Source: an uncultured Bacteroidota bacterium
GTDB lineage: Bacteria > Bacteroidota > Bacteroidia > Flavobacteriales > Flavobacteriaceae
Reading direction: 5' to 3'
DNA: 64,000 bases
Assembly: GCA_902613595.1 (NCBI GenBank)
Contig: CACMHY010000003.1
Span: 1-64,000, forward strand
Positions within the stretch are counted from its first letter, which is position 1; each line of letters starts with the position of its first letter. The notes beneath the pieces were generated by a model. The model was not told the origin of the DNA. It saw only the letters and a program-made list of their open reading frames with translations, and did not search any database. The position numbers were made by a program, and so were the translations under genes. Of this stretch, positions 29,617 through 37,585 are shown one piece after another.

Positions 29617-30905
29617 CTCAAATCGCGCATTAGTAATTTATTTTTTGTGTTTGGTCTTGCTAGAAATCTATTATCACACCGTTTTCCAATTATCCATACA
29701 ATTTCACCATTAGAACATAGCAACCATTGTTCCTCTTTGTCCAAAAGTGAATATTTTTCATCTTTGAAAAATTTACTAAGTAATTTTTTCCCCTTCATCC
29801 CAGAAGGATAAAAGTAATCGCCATTTTTATATTTCCTTAAAGATATTGGACTTTTCAAAGTTTCTCGATCTAAAAATACCTCATTATTTTTATGTGCCTT
29901 TTTTTCAAGATTTGAAATGTATTCCCATTTAATAGGAATTGGTAGTTTTAAATTTTTCTTATCAAGATCAATTAAGATTTCATTAATTTCTTTTTTTAAC
30001 AAGGGGGATAATATCAAATATTTTCTGTCACGAATTAAACGATATTTTTTACTAAGAATTAGCTTTCCGGGTGAAGAAAATACTAATTTTTCTACTTCTT
30101 TAGAATTAAATCCCAAAGGGAAAAAAAAATGGTGTAGAATGAAACTTAATGGTTTTATTTTTTTTAAAGATTCAATGAATACGTATGTATGCTTATTTTT
30201 TTTAATAAAAAGCTCTTTTTTGAGCTTATCAAACTGATTAGAAATAAATTCTTGAGCATCTTTAAGGTGTACTAATGTTTTTTTGAAATTTTCAAGAGTT
30301 TTTGGTTTATGGTTCTCGAAAGATTTTACTACCTGATGTCTAATTATATTACGAAAATAATCTTCACTAGTATTTGATGAGTCTTCTCTCCATTCCAAAT
30401 TATTTTTTTTTGCGTAATCAAGAATTTGCATTTTTGTTACGTTAAGTAAAGGCCTAAGTAGTTTGTTTGATTCAGGAATTCCTGCCAAACCAAAAATACC
30501 TGACGCCCTTGATGCATTCATTAAAAAAGTTTCAAACTGATCATTTAAATGATGTGCCGTTACTAAATAATCAAAACCTTTGTTAGTACTGAGTTGACTA
30601 AACCATTTATATCTTAAATCACGGGCCGCCTCTTGAATACCTTTTTTATTTTTTAGTTTGTTATCTTTCAAATTAAATATTTTATGATAAAATTTAATTC
30701 TATTTTTTTTGCACCACTTTTTTACAAATAACAAATCATTATCACTTTCTTCACCTCTTAATTGAAAATTACAATGTGCCACTGAAAATTTAATTTTACT
30801 ACGAATTAAAATATCACTGAGGACACAACTATCCACACCACCACTATGAGCTAAAAGAATAGTTTTATTAGTAAGTTTTTTAAGATTTAAATTAATCTCA
30901 GACAT
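29613..30905 (-). CDS. tilS: tRNA(Ile)-lysidine synthase
   Basis: A 430-residue enzyme that converts the wobble cytidine of tRNA-Ile(CAU) to lysidine. The PP-loop LLAHSGGVDSCVL is at about residues 17-29, and the conserved TAHHLNDQFET segment follows near 120. The C-terminal domain includes NGEIVWIIGKRCDNRF. The very lysine-rich sequence reflects the AT-rich genome. It is the first gene of a tilS-dsbD unit with its own consensus-like promoter, and it diverges from the arginine operon. Confidence 0.94.
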   Translation of the reverse strand: MSEINLNLKKLTNKTILLAHSGGVDSCVLSDILIRSKIKFSVAHCNFQLRGEESDNDLLFVKKWCKKNRIKFYHKIFNLKDNKLKNKKGIQEAARDLRYKWFSQLSTNKGFDYLVTAHHLNDQFETFLMNASRASGIFGLAGIPESNKLLRPLLNVTKMQILDYAKKNNLEWREDSSNTSEDYFRNIIRHQVVKSFENHKPKTLENFKKTLVHLKDAQEFISNQFDKLKKELFIKKNKHTYVFIESLKKIKPLSFILHHFFFPLGFNSKEVEKLVFSSPGKLILSKKYRLIRDRKYLILSPLLKKEINEILIDLDKKNLKLPIPIKWEYISNLEKKAHKNNEVFLDRETLKSPISLRKYKNGDYFYPSGMKGKKLLSKFFKDEKYSLLDKEEQWLLCSNGEIVWIIGKRCDNRFLARPNTKNKLLMRDLR

Positions 30906-30924
30906 ACATTTTTCTAACTAAATG

Positions 30925-30956
30925 CAAATTTAAGAATTAGCGTAATTTCTTTTCAA
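30925..30956 (-). promoter_or_regulatory. Promoter for tilS-dsbD
   Basis: On the minus strand TTG (30956-30954), a 21-base spacer and TAAATTTG (30932-30925) match the Bacteroidota consensus. The start codon of tilS is 20 bases beyond. Confidence 0.6.
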
Positions 30957-30960
30957 ATTT

Positions 30961-30992
30961 TGAGAAAAGAGATTTTTTTTTTTGTTTTCTCA
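30961..30992. repeat. Inverted repeat upstream of the arginine leader
   Basis: TGAGAAAA (30961-30968) and TTTTCTCA (30985-30992) form a perfect 8-bp inverted repeat around a T-rich centre. The right arm overlaps the spacer of the proposed arginine promoter, so it may be an operator for an arginine regulator. Being made of A/T-runs, it could also be chance. Confidence 0.4.
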
Positions 30993-31011
30993 GATTTTTA
31001 CATGAATTTTG
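30982..31011 (+). promoter_or_regulatory. Candidate promoter of the arginine operon
   Basis: TTG (30982-30984), 19 bases, then GAATTTTG (31004-31011), one mismatch from TAnnTTTG. Transcription would begin near 31017, almost at the ATG of the leader ORF (31019), so the leader message would be nearly leaderless. Confidence 0.4.
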
Positions 31012-31018
31012 TATAATC

Positions 31019-31105
31019 ATGTCAGAAAATAAATTTTTTAGTTTAATTGCATTTTCAACGATAACCAATATTTCTCTCCTGCGTTATCGCCCCATTGGGG
31101 TGTAA
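31019..31105 (+). CDS. Candidate leader peptide of the arginine operon
   Basis: A 28-codon ORF lies between the proposed promoter and the first arginine gene. It begins MSENKFFSLIAF and ends SLLRYRPIGV before TAA. The last ten codons use CTC, CTG, CGT, CGC, CCC, GGG and GTG, rare in this AT-rich genome, and bases 31076-31105 are 17/30 G or C. Two Arg codons sit just before the end. The position 64 bases before the GNAT gene and the hairpin at its end suggest attenuation by arginine supply or nascent-peptide arrest. This is inference; translation is not proven and I do not recall a described family. Confidence 0.5.
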   Translation: MSENKFFSLIAFSTITNISLLRYRPIGV

Positions 31106-31137
31106 CCTTTTTTGGAGTATGGTAAGCCCTTCTCCCC
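31088..31137 (+). promoter_or_regulatory. Competing hairpins at the end of the arginine leader (attenuator candidate)
   Basis: Bases 31088-31102 can form a 6-bp stem (C-G, G-U, then CCCC with GGGG) closed by loop AUU over the last leader codons. The same GGGG (31097-31100) can instead pair with CCCC (31134-31137), and GGAG (31114-31117) with CUCC (31132-31135). The folds are mutually exclusive. No T-run follows, so control of translation or Rho access is likelier than an intrinsic terminator. Confidence 0.45.
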
Positions 31138-31169
31138 TTCATCTCATTTTACATTTCACTTAAATAATT

Positions 31170-31754
31170 ATGAAAATTTTACACGCAAGAGCGGAACACA
31201 TTATATATTCAAAAGAAATAAGTCTTTGCATCGATGAATCAGCAAAGGTTAGGGGTACTGGTATTGCCCGAAGGACACCTGAATATATTGCTAAAAAAAT
31301 TGAAAATAGAAATGCTGTTATAGCTCTAGATTTAGAAAAATTTGCAGGTTTTTGTTATATAGAAATTTGGGGACATGGAAAATATGTTGCACATTCCGGA
31401 CTAATAGTTGCTCCAAATTACAGAGGAAAAGGACTAGCAAGAAAAATAAAAAAACAGGTTTTTGAACTTTCCCTCAAAAAATATCCAAAAGCTAAAGTCT
31501 TCGGAATTACTACTGGTATGCCTGTAATGAAAATAAATTATGACCTTGGCTATAAACCAGTTCACTTTTCAGAATTAACAGATGATCCAGAATTTTGGAA
31601 AGGATGTCAAACTTGTAAAAATTATGACATCTTGACAAGAACAGAAAGACAAATGTGTTTATGCACTGGAATGTTATACGATCCAGAACAAAATAAAAGA
31701 AAGACTAACCAGAATAAAAATATTAGATCAAATTTATTTTACAAAAAAAAATAA
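31170..31754 (+). CDS. GNAT acetyltransferase heading the arginine operon
   Basis: A 194-residue GNAT-fold acyltransferase. The acyl-CoA loop is in VAPNYRGKGLARKI (about residues 87-100). The C-terminal part has clustered cysteines in WKGCQTCKNYD and QMCLCTGMLYDP, which could bind metal. It is the first gene of the arginine operon, the window has no argA or argJ, and a GNAT at this place is usual in Bacteroidota. It is therefore the candidate glutamate N-acyltransferase (acetyl or succinyl) that starts the pathway; this is an inference from context. The argG ATG is 2 bases downstream. Confidence 0.82.
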   Translation: MKILHARAEHIIYSKEISLCIDESAKVRGTGIARRTPEYIAKKIENRNAVIALDLEKFAGFCYIEIWGHGKYVAHSGLIVAPNYRGKGLARKIKKQVFELSLKKYPKAKVFGITTGMPVMKINYDLGYKPVHFSELTDDPEFWKGCQTCKNYDILTRTERQMCLCTGMLYDPEQNKRKTNQNKNIRSNLFYKKK

Positions 31755-31755
31755 A

Positions 31756-32949
31756 ATGGAACAAGAAAAAGTAGTTTTAGCTTATAGTGGTGGATTAGAT
31801 ACCTCATATTGTCTTAAGAAATTATCTCAAGAAAACAATGAAGTACATGCAGTTTGTATAAATACGGGAGGATTCTCAGATAATGATATTAAATCAATGG
31901 AAAAAAGAGCTTATGAAATAGGTGCTTATAGGTATAAAAACGTAGACGGTTTAGAAACTTTTTATAACAAAATTGTTAAATATTTAATTTTTGGAAATGT
32001 ACTTAAAAATAATACCTACCCTTTATCTGTGAGTGCTGAAAGAATTATTCAGGCTGTTGAAATAGTTTCCTATGCTAAATCAATAAATGCAAAATATATA
32101 GCCCACGGTAGTACAGGAGCAGGGAACGATCAAGTTCGTTTTGATATGATCTTTCAAATTTTAGCTCCAGAAATTGAAATTATTTCACTAATTAGAGATC
32201 AAAACCTCTCAAGAGAAAGTGAGATTAAATATTTAAATTCTCATGGGATAAACATATCTTGGGAGAAAGCTAAATACTCAATTAATACAGGACTATGGGG
32301 TACAAGTGTAGGCGGTGCTGAAACATTAAACTCTCGGGATCCTTTACCCGAGTCAGCCTACCCAAGTAAAGTGATTAAATCTGAATCAGAAGAATTACAA
32401 ATAGAATTCAAAACTGGTGAACTATTTGCTATTAATGGAAAAAAAGGTAAACCATTCGAGTTAATTCAAAGACTACAAATTTTAGCAAGAGATTTTGGAA
32501 TAGGCCGTGATATTCATATTGGTGACACTATCATAGGGATTAAGGGAAGAGTTGGATTTGAGGCTGCAGCTCCAATTATAATCATTAAGGCACACCATCT
32601 TTTAGAAAAACACACACTGAGTAAATGGCAACTTTTTCAAAAAGAACAACTAAGTAATTTTTATGGAATGCAGCTACACGAAGGACACTATTTAGATCCT
32701 GTCATGAGAGATTTAGAAGCATTTATGGAAAGTAGTCAGAAAAAAGTTAGCGGTAAGGTATATCTTAAATTACATCCTTACAGGTATGACCTTGAGGGAA
32801 TTGATTCTCCACACGATTTAATGTTAACAAAATTAGGTAAATACGGAGAAATTAATGAAGGTTGGACAGCTGAAGAAGCAAAAGGATTTATCAAATTAAC
32901 CGGAAATTCGTCAAAAATATATCACTATTTAAATAAAAAAGATGATTAG
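31756..32949 (+). CDS. argG: Argininosuccinate synthase
   Basis: A 397-residue enzyme joining citrulline and aspartate with ATP. The PP-loop is LAYSGGLDTSYC (residues 8-19), with the downstream HGSTGAGNDQVRFD segment binding citrulline/aspartate. The length fits the short ArgG type. It is second in the operon; the argC start lies inside its last codons (8-base overlap), so the two are translationally coupled. The early place of a late-pathway gene is common in Bacteroidota arginine clusters. Confidence 0.95.
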   Translation: MEQEKVVLAYSGGLDTSYCLKKLSQENNEVHAVCINTGGFSDNDIKSMEKRAYEIGAYRYKNVDGLETFYNKIVKYLIFGNVLKNNTYPLSVSAERIIQAVEIVSYAKSINAKYIAHGSTGAGNDQVRFDMIFQILAPEIEIISLIRDQNLSRESEIKYLNSHGINISWEKAKYSINTGLWGTSVGGAETLNSRDPLPESAYPSKVIKSESEELQIEFKTGELFAINGKKGKPFELIQRLQILARDFGIGRDIHIGDTIIGIKGRVGFEAAAPIIIIKAHHLLEKHTLSKWQLFQKEQLSNFYGMQLHEGHYLDPVMRDLEAFMESSQKKVSGKVYLKLHPYRYDLEGIDSPHDLMLTKLGKYGEINEGWTAEEAKGFIKLTGNSSKIYHYLNKKDD

Positions 32950-33913
32950 AGTAGGAGTTGTTGGTGGTTCTGGTTATACAGGTGGAGAGCTTATTAGATT
33001 AATTCTTCAACACCCCTCTATGGAATTAGATTTTGTCTATAGTAGGTCTAAAGAAGGTGAAAAAATTTCGACCTGCCATGCTGATTTATTGGGTCAAAGC
33101 GAAATAAAATTTACAAACAAAATAAATAAAAATATTGATGTTGTCTACTTGTGTTTAGGTCATGGTAACTCATTAGAGTTTTTGAAAAATAACAATTTCT
33201 CCAAAAAAACATTGATAGTTGATTTAGGTAATGATTTTAGATTAAAAAGGGATAGTAATTTTAATGGGCGAAATTTTGTTTACGGTCTTCCTGAACTACA
33301 AAGAGAAAAAATTAAATCCTCAGATTCTATAGCAAACCCAGGCTGTTTTGCCACAGCTATTCAATTATCTATTTTACCTCTTGCACAAAATCAAAATTTA
33401 AAAAATACTTTACACATCAACGCTACAACTGGGAGTACAGGTGCAGGAATTAGCCTTAATCCAACATCCCACTTTAGTTGGAGAAACAATAACTTCTCGT
33501 GGTATAAGCCATTTAAACATCAACACTTAAAAGAAATACATCAAAGTGTAAATCAATTAGGCAGTAATCCACAAATTAATTTTCTTCCTAATCGTGGTAA
33601 TTTTACAAGAGGAATTTTTTCAACTTGCTACACTGAACATAGTGGGAGCCTTAATGATGTCAAAAGGATTTATAAAAACTTTTACAAGGAGCACCCATTT
33701 ACATTAATATCTGAAAATGAAATTAGTTTAAAATCTGTAATTAATAGTAACTACTGTTTTTTGCATTTGTACAAACACGAAAATATATTATTAATCACAA
33801 GTATTCTTGACAATCTAATTAAAGGAGCCGCAGGTCAGGCAATACAAAATACAAATATTATTATGGGCTGGGAAGAAGATGCGGGACTTCAACTAAAGGC
33901 CTCAACTTTTTAA
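32942..33913 (+). CDS. argC: N-acyl-gamma-glutamyl-phosphate reductase
   Basis: A 323-residue reductase of the acylated arginine pathway. The NADP-binding motif is VVGGSGYTGGELIR at the N-terminus, and the catalytic Cys lies in IANPGCFATAIQLS. The conserved HQHLKEI segment supplies the active-site His. It converts acylglutamyl phosphate to the semialdehyde. The annotation of acetyl or succinyl substrate is left open, as for ArgF'. It overlaps argG by 8 bases and precedes proC by 9. Confidence 0.95.
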   Translation: MIRVGVVGGSGYTGGELIRLILQHPSMELDFVYSRSKEGEKISTCHADLLGQSEIKFTNKINKNIDVVYLCLGHGNSLEFLKNNNFSKKTLIVDLGNDFRLKRDSNFNGRNFVYGLPELQREKIKSSDSIANPGCFATAIQLSILPLAQNQNLKNTLHINATTGSTGAGISLNPTSHFSWRNNNFSWYKPFKHQHLKEIHQSVNQLGSNPQINFLPNRGNFTRGIFSTCYTEHSGSLNDVKRIYKNFYKEHPFTLISENEISLKSVINSNYCFLHLYKHENILLITSILDNLIKGAAGQAIQNTNIIMGWEEDAGLQLKASTF

Positions 33914-33922
33914 AATAAAAAA

Positions 33923-34717
33923 ATGAAAATAGCTGTCATTGGAACTGGAAATTTAGGCCTAAGTATTGCAAAGGGTCTAATAATTAATAACACCCACACA
34001 ACTTTATATTTAACAAAAAGGAATTTAGATTCAATTGAATTTATGAAAGAATATAAAAATGTTTTTGTCTCAAAAGATAATAATGAGGCAGTTAAAAATT
34101 CGGATATTTTAATTTTAGCCGTTCAGCCCAATCAATTAGACAATGTTTTGGAAAATATTAGTCCAAATCTGAAGGAAAATCATATAGTAATATCAACGGT
34201 TACAGGATATACTCTTAAACGTGTAGAAGAAATTATCGGAAATAAATTACCAATTATAAGATCAATGCCTAATACGGCTATATCCGTGAGAAAATCTATG
34301 ACATGTCTTTGTAGTAATATAAAAGGGAAAAAGGTTTTAGCAATTGCAGAAGCTATATTTAATGGCTTAGGAACAACTTTAATTATTGATGAAAGCCATA
34401 TGCAAGCTGCTACAGTTTTATGTGCAAGTGGAATCGCTTTCTGGATGAGATTAATTAGAGCTACCACACAAGGTGGTGTTCAATTAGGTTTTGATGCAGA
34501 TGTAGCATTAAAAATGTCAATGCAAACTGCTATGGGTGCATCCAGTCTTCTTATTGAAACAGGTACGCACCCTGAAGAAGAGATAGATAGAGTGACAACA
34601 CCAAGGGGTTGTACAATTACGGGTTTAAATGAAATGGAGCATCAAGGACTGAGTTCATCACTAATTAGAGGTCTTAATGCATCTTTTGATAAAATAAATG
34701 AAATCGCTAATCAATAA
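33923..34717 (+). CDS. proC: Pyrroline-5-carboxylate reductase
   Basis: A 264-residue reductase for the last step of proline synthesis. The Rossmann motif IGTGNLGLSIAKGL is at residues 6-19, and the C-terminal signature reads TPRGCTITGLNEME. The family is normally 265-280 residues, so it is complete. It sits inside the arginine operon between argC and argD, linking proline and arginine output from glutamate semialdehyde chemistry. proA and proB are not in the window. Confidence 0.94.
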   Translation: MKIAVIGTGNLGLSIAKGLIINNTHTTLYLTKRNLDSIEFMKEYKNVFVSKDNNEAVKNSDILILAVQPNQLDNVLENISPNLKENHIVISTVTGYTLKRVEEIIGNKLPIIRSMPNTAISVRKSMTCLCSNIKGKKVLAIAEAIFNGLGTTLIIDESHMQAATVLCASGIAFWMRLIRATTQGGVQLGFDADVALKMSMQTAMGASSLLIETGTHPEEEIDRVTTPRGCTITGLNEMEHQGLSSSLIRGLNASFDKINEIANQ

Positions 34718-34731
34718 TAAATCCAAAATAA

Positions 34732-35871
34732 ATGAATTTATTTGATGTATATCCACTTTATGAAGTAAAGCCTAGCAGTGCGAAAGATGTCTATGTCTAT
34801 GATAATCAAGGTACAAAATATTTAGATCTGTATGGCGGTCATGCGGTTATATCTATTGGTCATAGTCACCCTCATTATATTAAACAAATAAAAGATCAAT
34901 TGGATCAAATTGCATTTTATTCTAATGCGATTCAAAATCCACTTCAAAAAAGATTGGCAGATGCAATAGGCGAACACTCTTCACTTGATAATTATGAACT
35001 TTTCTTATGCAATAGTGGCGCAGAAGCAATTGAAAACGCTCTAAAACTAGCTTCGTTTCATACCCAAAAAAGAAGGATAGTTGCATTTAAAAATTCATTT
35101 CATGGAAGAACCTCTGCAGCCGTTGCAGCCACAGACAATGCAAAAATTACAGCCCCATTAAATGAACAACAGGCGGTTACTTTTTTACCATTTAATGATC
35201 TTATAGCTTTAGAAGTTGAGCTTGCTAAAGGGGATGTTTGCGCAGTAATTTTTGAAGCAATTCAGGGAGTAGGTGGATTGGATGAACCAAATGAAAAATT
35301 TGTTTACGGGATGGAAAAACTTTGTGAGAAATACCATAGCTCTCTGGTGGCGGATGAAGTCCAATCAGGTTTTGGACGATCAGGAACTTTTTTTGCTTTT
35401 CAAAAGTTCAAAATAAATCCTGACATCATCACAATGGCCAAAGGTATGGGGAATGGTTTTCCAATTGGTGGGATTTTAGTTAATCCAAAAATAAATGCAA
35501 CTCACGGTCTTCTCGGAACTACGTTTGGCGGAAACCATCTTGCGTGTAGAGCATCACTTGCAGTTCTAGATATTATTAAAAAAGATAATCTACAAGAAAA
35601 GACTAAATCTCTTGAAAAATATTTTAAAAATAAAGCATCTTCAATAAAGAAAATAAAGAAAATTAAAGGTAGGGGATTGATGTTAGGTTTAGAATTTGAT
35701 TTTGAAGTGTCTTCTTTGAGAAAAAAATTAATTTATGATTATAAAATTTTTACTGGAGGAAGCAGTAATAAAAATCTTATAAGAATATTGCCTCCTCTTA
35801 CAATACAAGAAAAACATTTTGAATACTTTTTCAAGTCACTTGAAAAGGAAATGGAAAAAAACTACAATTAA
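34732..35871 (+). CDS. argD: Acylornithine aminotransferase
   Basis: A 379-residue class III PLP aminotransferase. The PLP lysine lies in TMAKGMGNGFPIGG, and other signatures are SNAIQNPLQKRLA, SGAEAIENALKLA and VADEVQSGFGRSG. In the operon it would convert acylglutamate semialdehyde to acyl-ornithine. It could also act on free ornithine, since ornithine aminotransferases share the fold. Its stop is directly followed by the argF' ATG, with no intergenic bases. Confidence 0.93.
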   Translation: MNLFDVYPLYEVKPSSAKDVYVYDNQGTKYLDLYGGHAVISIGHSHPHYIKQIKDQLDQIAFYSNAIQNPLQKRLADAIGEHSSLDNYELFLCNSGAEAIENALKLASFHTQKRRIVAFKNSFHGRTSAAVAATDNAKITAPLNEQQAVTFLPFNDLIALEVELAKGDVCAVIFEAIQGVGGLDEPNEKFVYGMEKLCEKYHSSLVADEVQSGFGRSGTFFAFQKFKINPDIITMAKGMGNGFPIGGILVNPKINATHGLLGTTFGGNHLACRASLAVLDIIKKDNLQEKTKSLEKYFKNKASSIKKIKKIKGRGLMLGLEFDFEVSSLRKKLIYDYKIFTGGSSNKNLIRILPPLTIQEKHFEYFFKSLEKEMEKNYN

Positions 35872-36819
35872 ATGGAACAATTTCTAACTCTTAACGATCT
35901 GCCTAGCCTTAGTGAGGCTGTAAATGAGGCCATTGAACTAAAAAAAAATCCATTTGCTTTTAAATCACTTGGAAATCAAAAAAGTTTAGGTATGCTTTTT
36001 TTTAATCCTAGTCTAAGAACGCGCCTAAGTTCACAAAAAGCAGCGCAACTTTTGGGATTAAAAACAATGATAATGAATTTTTCAAACGAAGCATGGGCAT
36101 TAGAATTTGAGGATGGTACTCAAATGAGTGGTTTGCGCTCCGAGCATATTAAAGAAGCTGCAGCTGTTGTTTCACAATATTGCGATATGGTTGGAATAAG
36201 AGCTTTTGCGAGTTTAAATAGCAAAGAAAATGATGAGAACGAAATTGTTCTTAAAAGTTTTATAAAATATGCGAGTATACCAGTTATTAACATGGAAAGT
36301 GCTACTGCACACCCACTTCAAGCTTTAGCTGATGCTATTACAATTAAAGAAAAGAATAAAGTAAAACGTCCAAAAATTGTCCTTACATGGGCTCCTCATC
36401 CAAAAGCATTACCACATGCGGTTGGAAATTCATTTGTTAGGATGGCAAACAATATAGATTGTGATTTAGTTATTGCTCAACCTAAAGGTTATGAGTTAAA
36501 TCCCCTAATTATAGGCGACAACACTATAGTTTACAACCAAGAAGAAGCATTAGAAGGTGCTGATTTTGTCTATGCTAAAAATTGGTGTTCATATTCGGAT
36601 TATGGAAAAATTTTAAAAACTGACGACACATGGATGATAACAGCAGAAAAAATGAAACTTACAAATAATGCAAAATTTATGCATTGTTTGCCAATTAGAA
36701 GAAATATAGTTGCATCAGATGAAGTTTTGGATAGTAATAATTCATTAATTATTGAACAAGCAAATAATAGGACATATTCTGCTCAATTAGTATTAAAAAA
36801 AATACTAGAAAATGGATAA
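35872..36819 (+). CDS. argF': N-acyl-L-ornithine carbamoyltransferase (ArgF' type)
   Basis: A 315-residue transcarbamylase of the Bacteroidota ArgF' group, which carbamoylates acetyl- or succinyl-ornithine rather than ornithine. The carbamoyl-phosphate loop is FFNPSLRTRLSSQKAA (residues 43-58), HPLQALAD follows, and the HCLPIRRN segment is near the end. Aligned without gaps to the Bacteroides fragilis enzyme as I recall it, the specificity position 90 is Ser in GLRSEH; the succinyl enzyme has Pro and the Xanthomonas acetyl enzyme Glu. The acyl group is therefore not predictable. It overlaps argB by 8 bases. Confidence 0.92.
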   Translation: MEQFLTLNDLPSLSEAVNEAIELKKNPFAFKSLGNQKSLGMLFFNPSLRTRLSSQKAAQLLGLKTMIMNFSNEAWALEFEDGTQMSGLRSEHIKEAAAVVSQYCDMVGIRAFASLNSKENDENEIVLKSFIKYASIPVINMESATAHPLQALADAITIKEKNKVKRPKIVLTWAPHPKALPHAVGNSFVRMANNIDCDLVIAQPKGYELNPLIIGDNTIVYNQEEALEGADFVYAKNWCSYSDYGKILKTDDTWMITAEKMKLTNNAKFMHCLPIRRNIVASDEVLDSNNSLIIEQANNRTYSAQLVLKKILENG

Positions 36820-37585
36820 ATTACATGTTGTCAAAATTGGTGGAAAAGTAATTGAAAACAAGGATTCCTTAATTTCGTTTTTAGAAGACTTTGCTAGCCT
36901 AGAAGATTCAAAAATTTTAGTCCATGGCGGTGGTAATGAAGCTAATAGTATATCTAAAAAAATAGGTTTAGAAATTAAAATTGAAGGAGGAAGAAGAATT
37001 ACAGATTCAGATAGTCTTGATCTTATAACAATGATCTATGCAGGGAAAATAAATAAAAAAATCGTTTCACTTCTTCAGTCAATTTCTTGCAACGCTTTGG
37101 GAATTTCTGGTGCAGACGGAAATGCTTACTCTGCGATAAAAAGACCCATACAGGATATTGATTTTGGTTTTGTCGGCGATTTAACGGGAATAAATATTCC
37201 ATTTTTTACAGGGCTAATTAAACAAAATATTGTTCCTGTTTGTTGTTCAGTTACACATGACAGAAAAGGACAGCTTCTAAATACAAATGCCGATACAATT
37301 GCTGCTTCAATTGCATCAGCTTTATCTAAAAATTTTAAAGTTATACTAACATATTGCTTCGAAAAAATGGGAGTTCTAGAAAATATTGATGATGAAAAGT
37401 CTGTTATACCTTTTATTGATACGGAAAAATATCATGAACTTAAAAATACAGGAACTATATCCCAAGGTATGATGCCTAAATTGCATAATTGTTTCGAATC
37501 TTTAGAAAAAGGTGTTCAAGAAATTCGTATTGGAAACTCAAGTATTTTTTCACAAAAAAATCAATTTACTAAAATTAAAAAGTAA
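36812..37585 (+). CDS. argB: N-acylglutamate kinase
   Basis: A 257-residue amino-acid kinase. The N-terminal VVKIGGKVIE binds phosphate, followed by LVHGGGNEANSI (near residue 38) and ISGADGNAYSAIK. ATP and acylglutamate would give acylglutamyl phosphate. Arginine feedback via an N-terminal helix, as in hexameric enzymes, is not expected because that extension is missing. Its ATG lies in the argF' end and its stop overlaps the argE ATG by one base (TAATG). Confidence 0.93.
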   Translation: MDKLHVVKIGGKVIENKDSLISFLEDFASLEDSKILVHGGGNEANSISKKIGLEIKIEGGRRITDSDSLDLITMIYAGKINKKIVSLLQSISCNALGISGADGNAYSAIKRPIQDIDFGFVGDLTGINIPFFTGLIKQNIVPVCCSVTHDRKGQLLNTNADTIAASIASALSKNFKVILTYCFEKMGVLENIDDEKSVIPFIDTEKYHELKNTGTISQGMMPKLHNCFESLEKGVQEIRIGNSSIFSQKNQFTKIKK

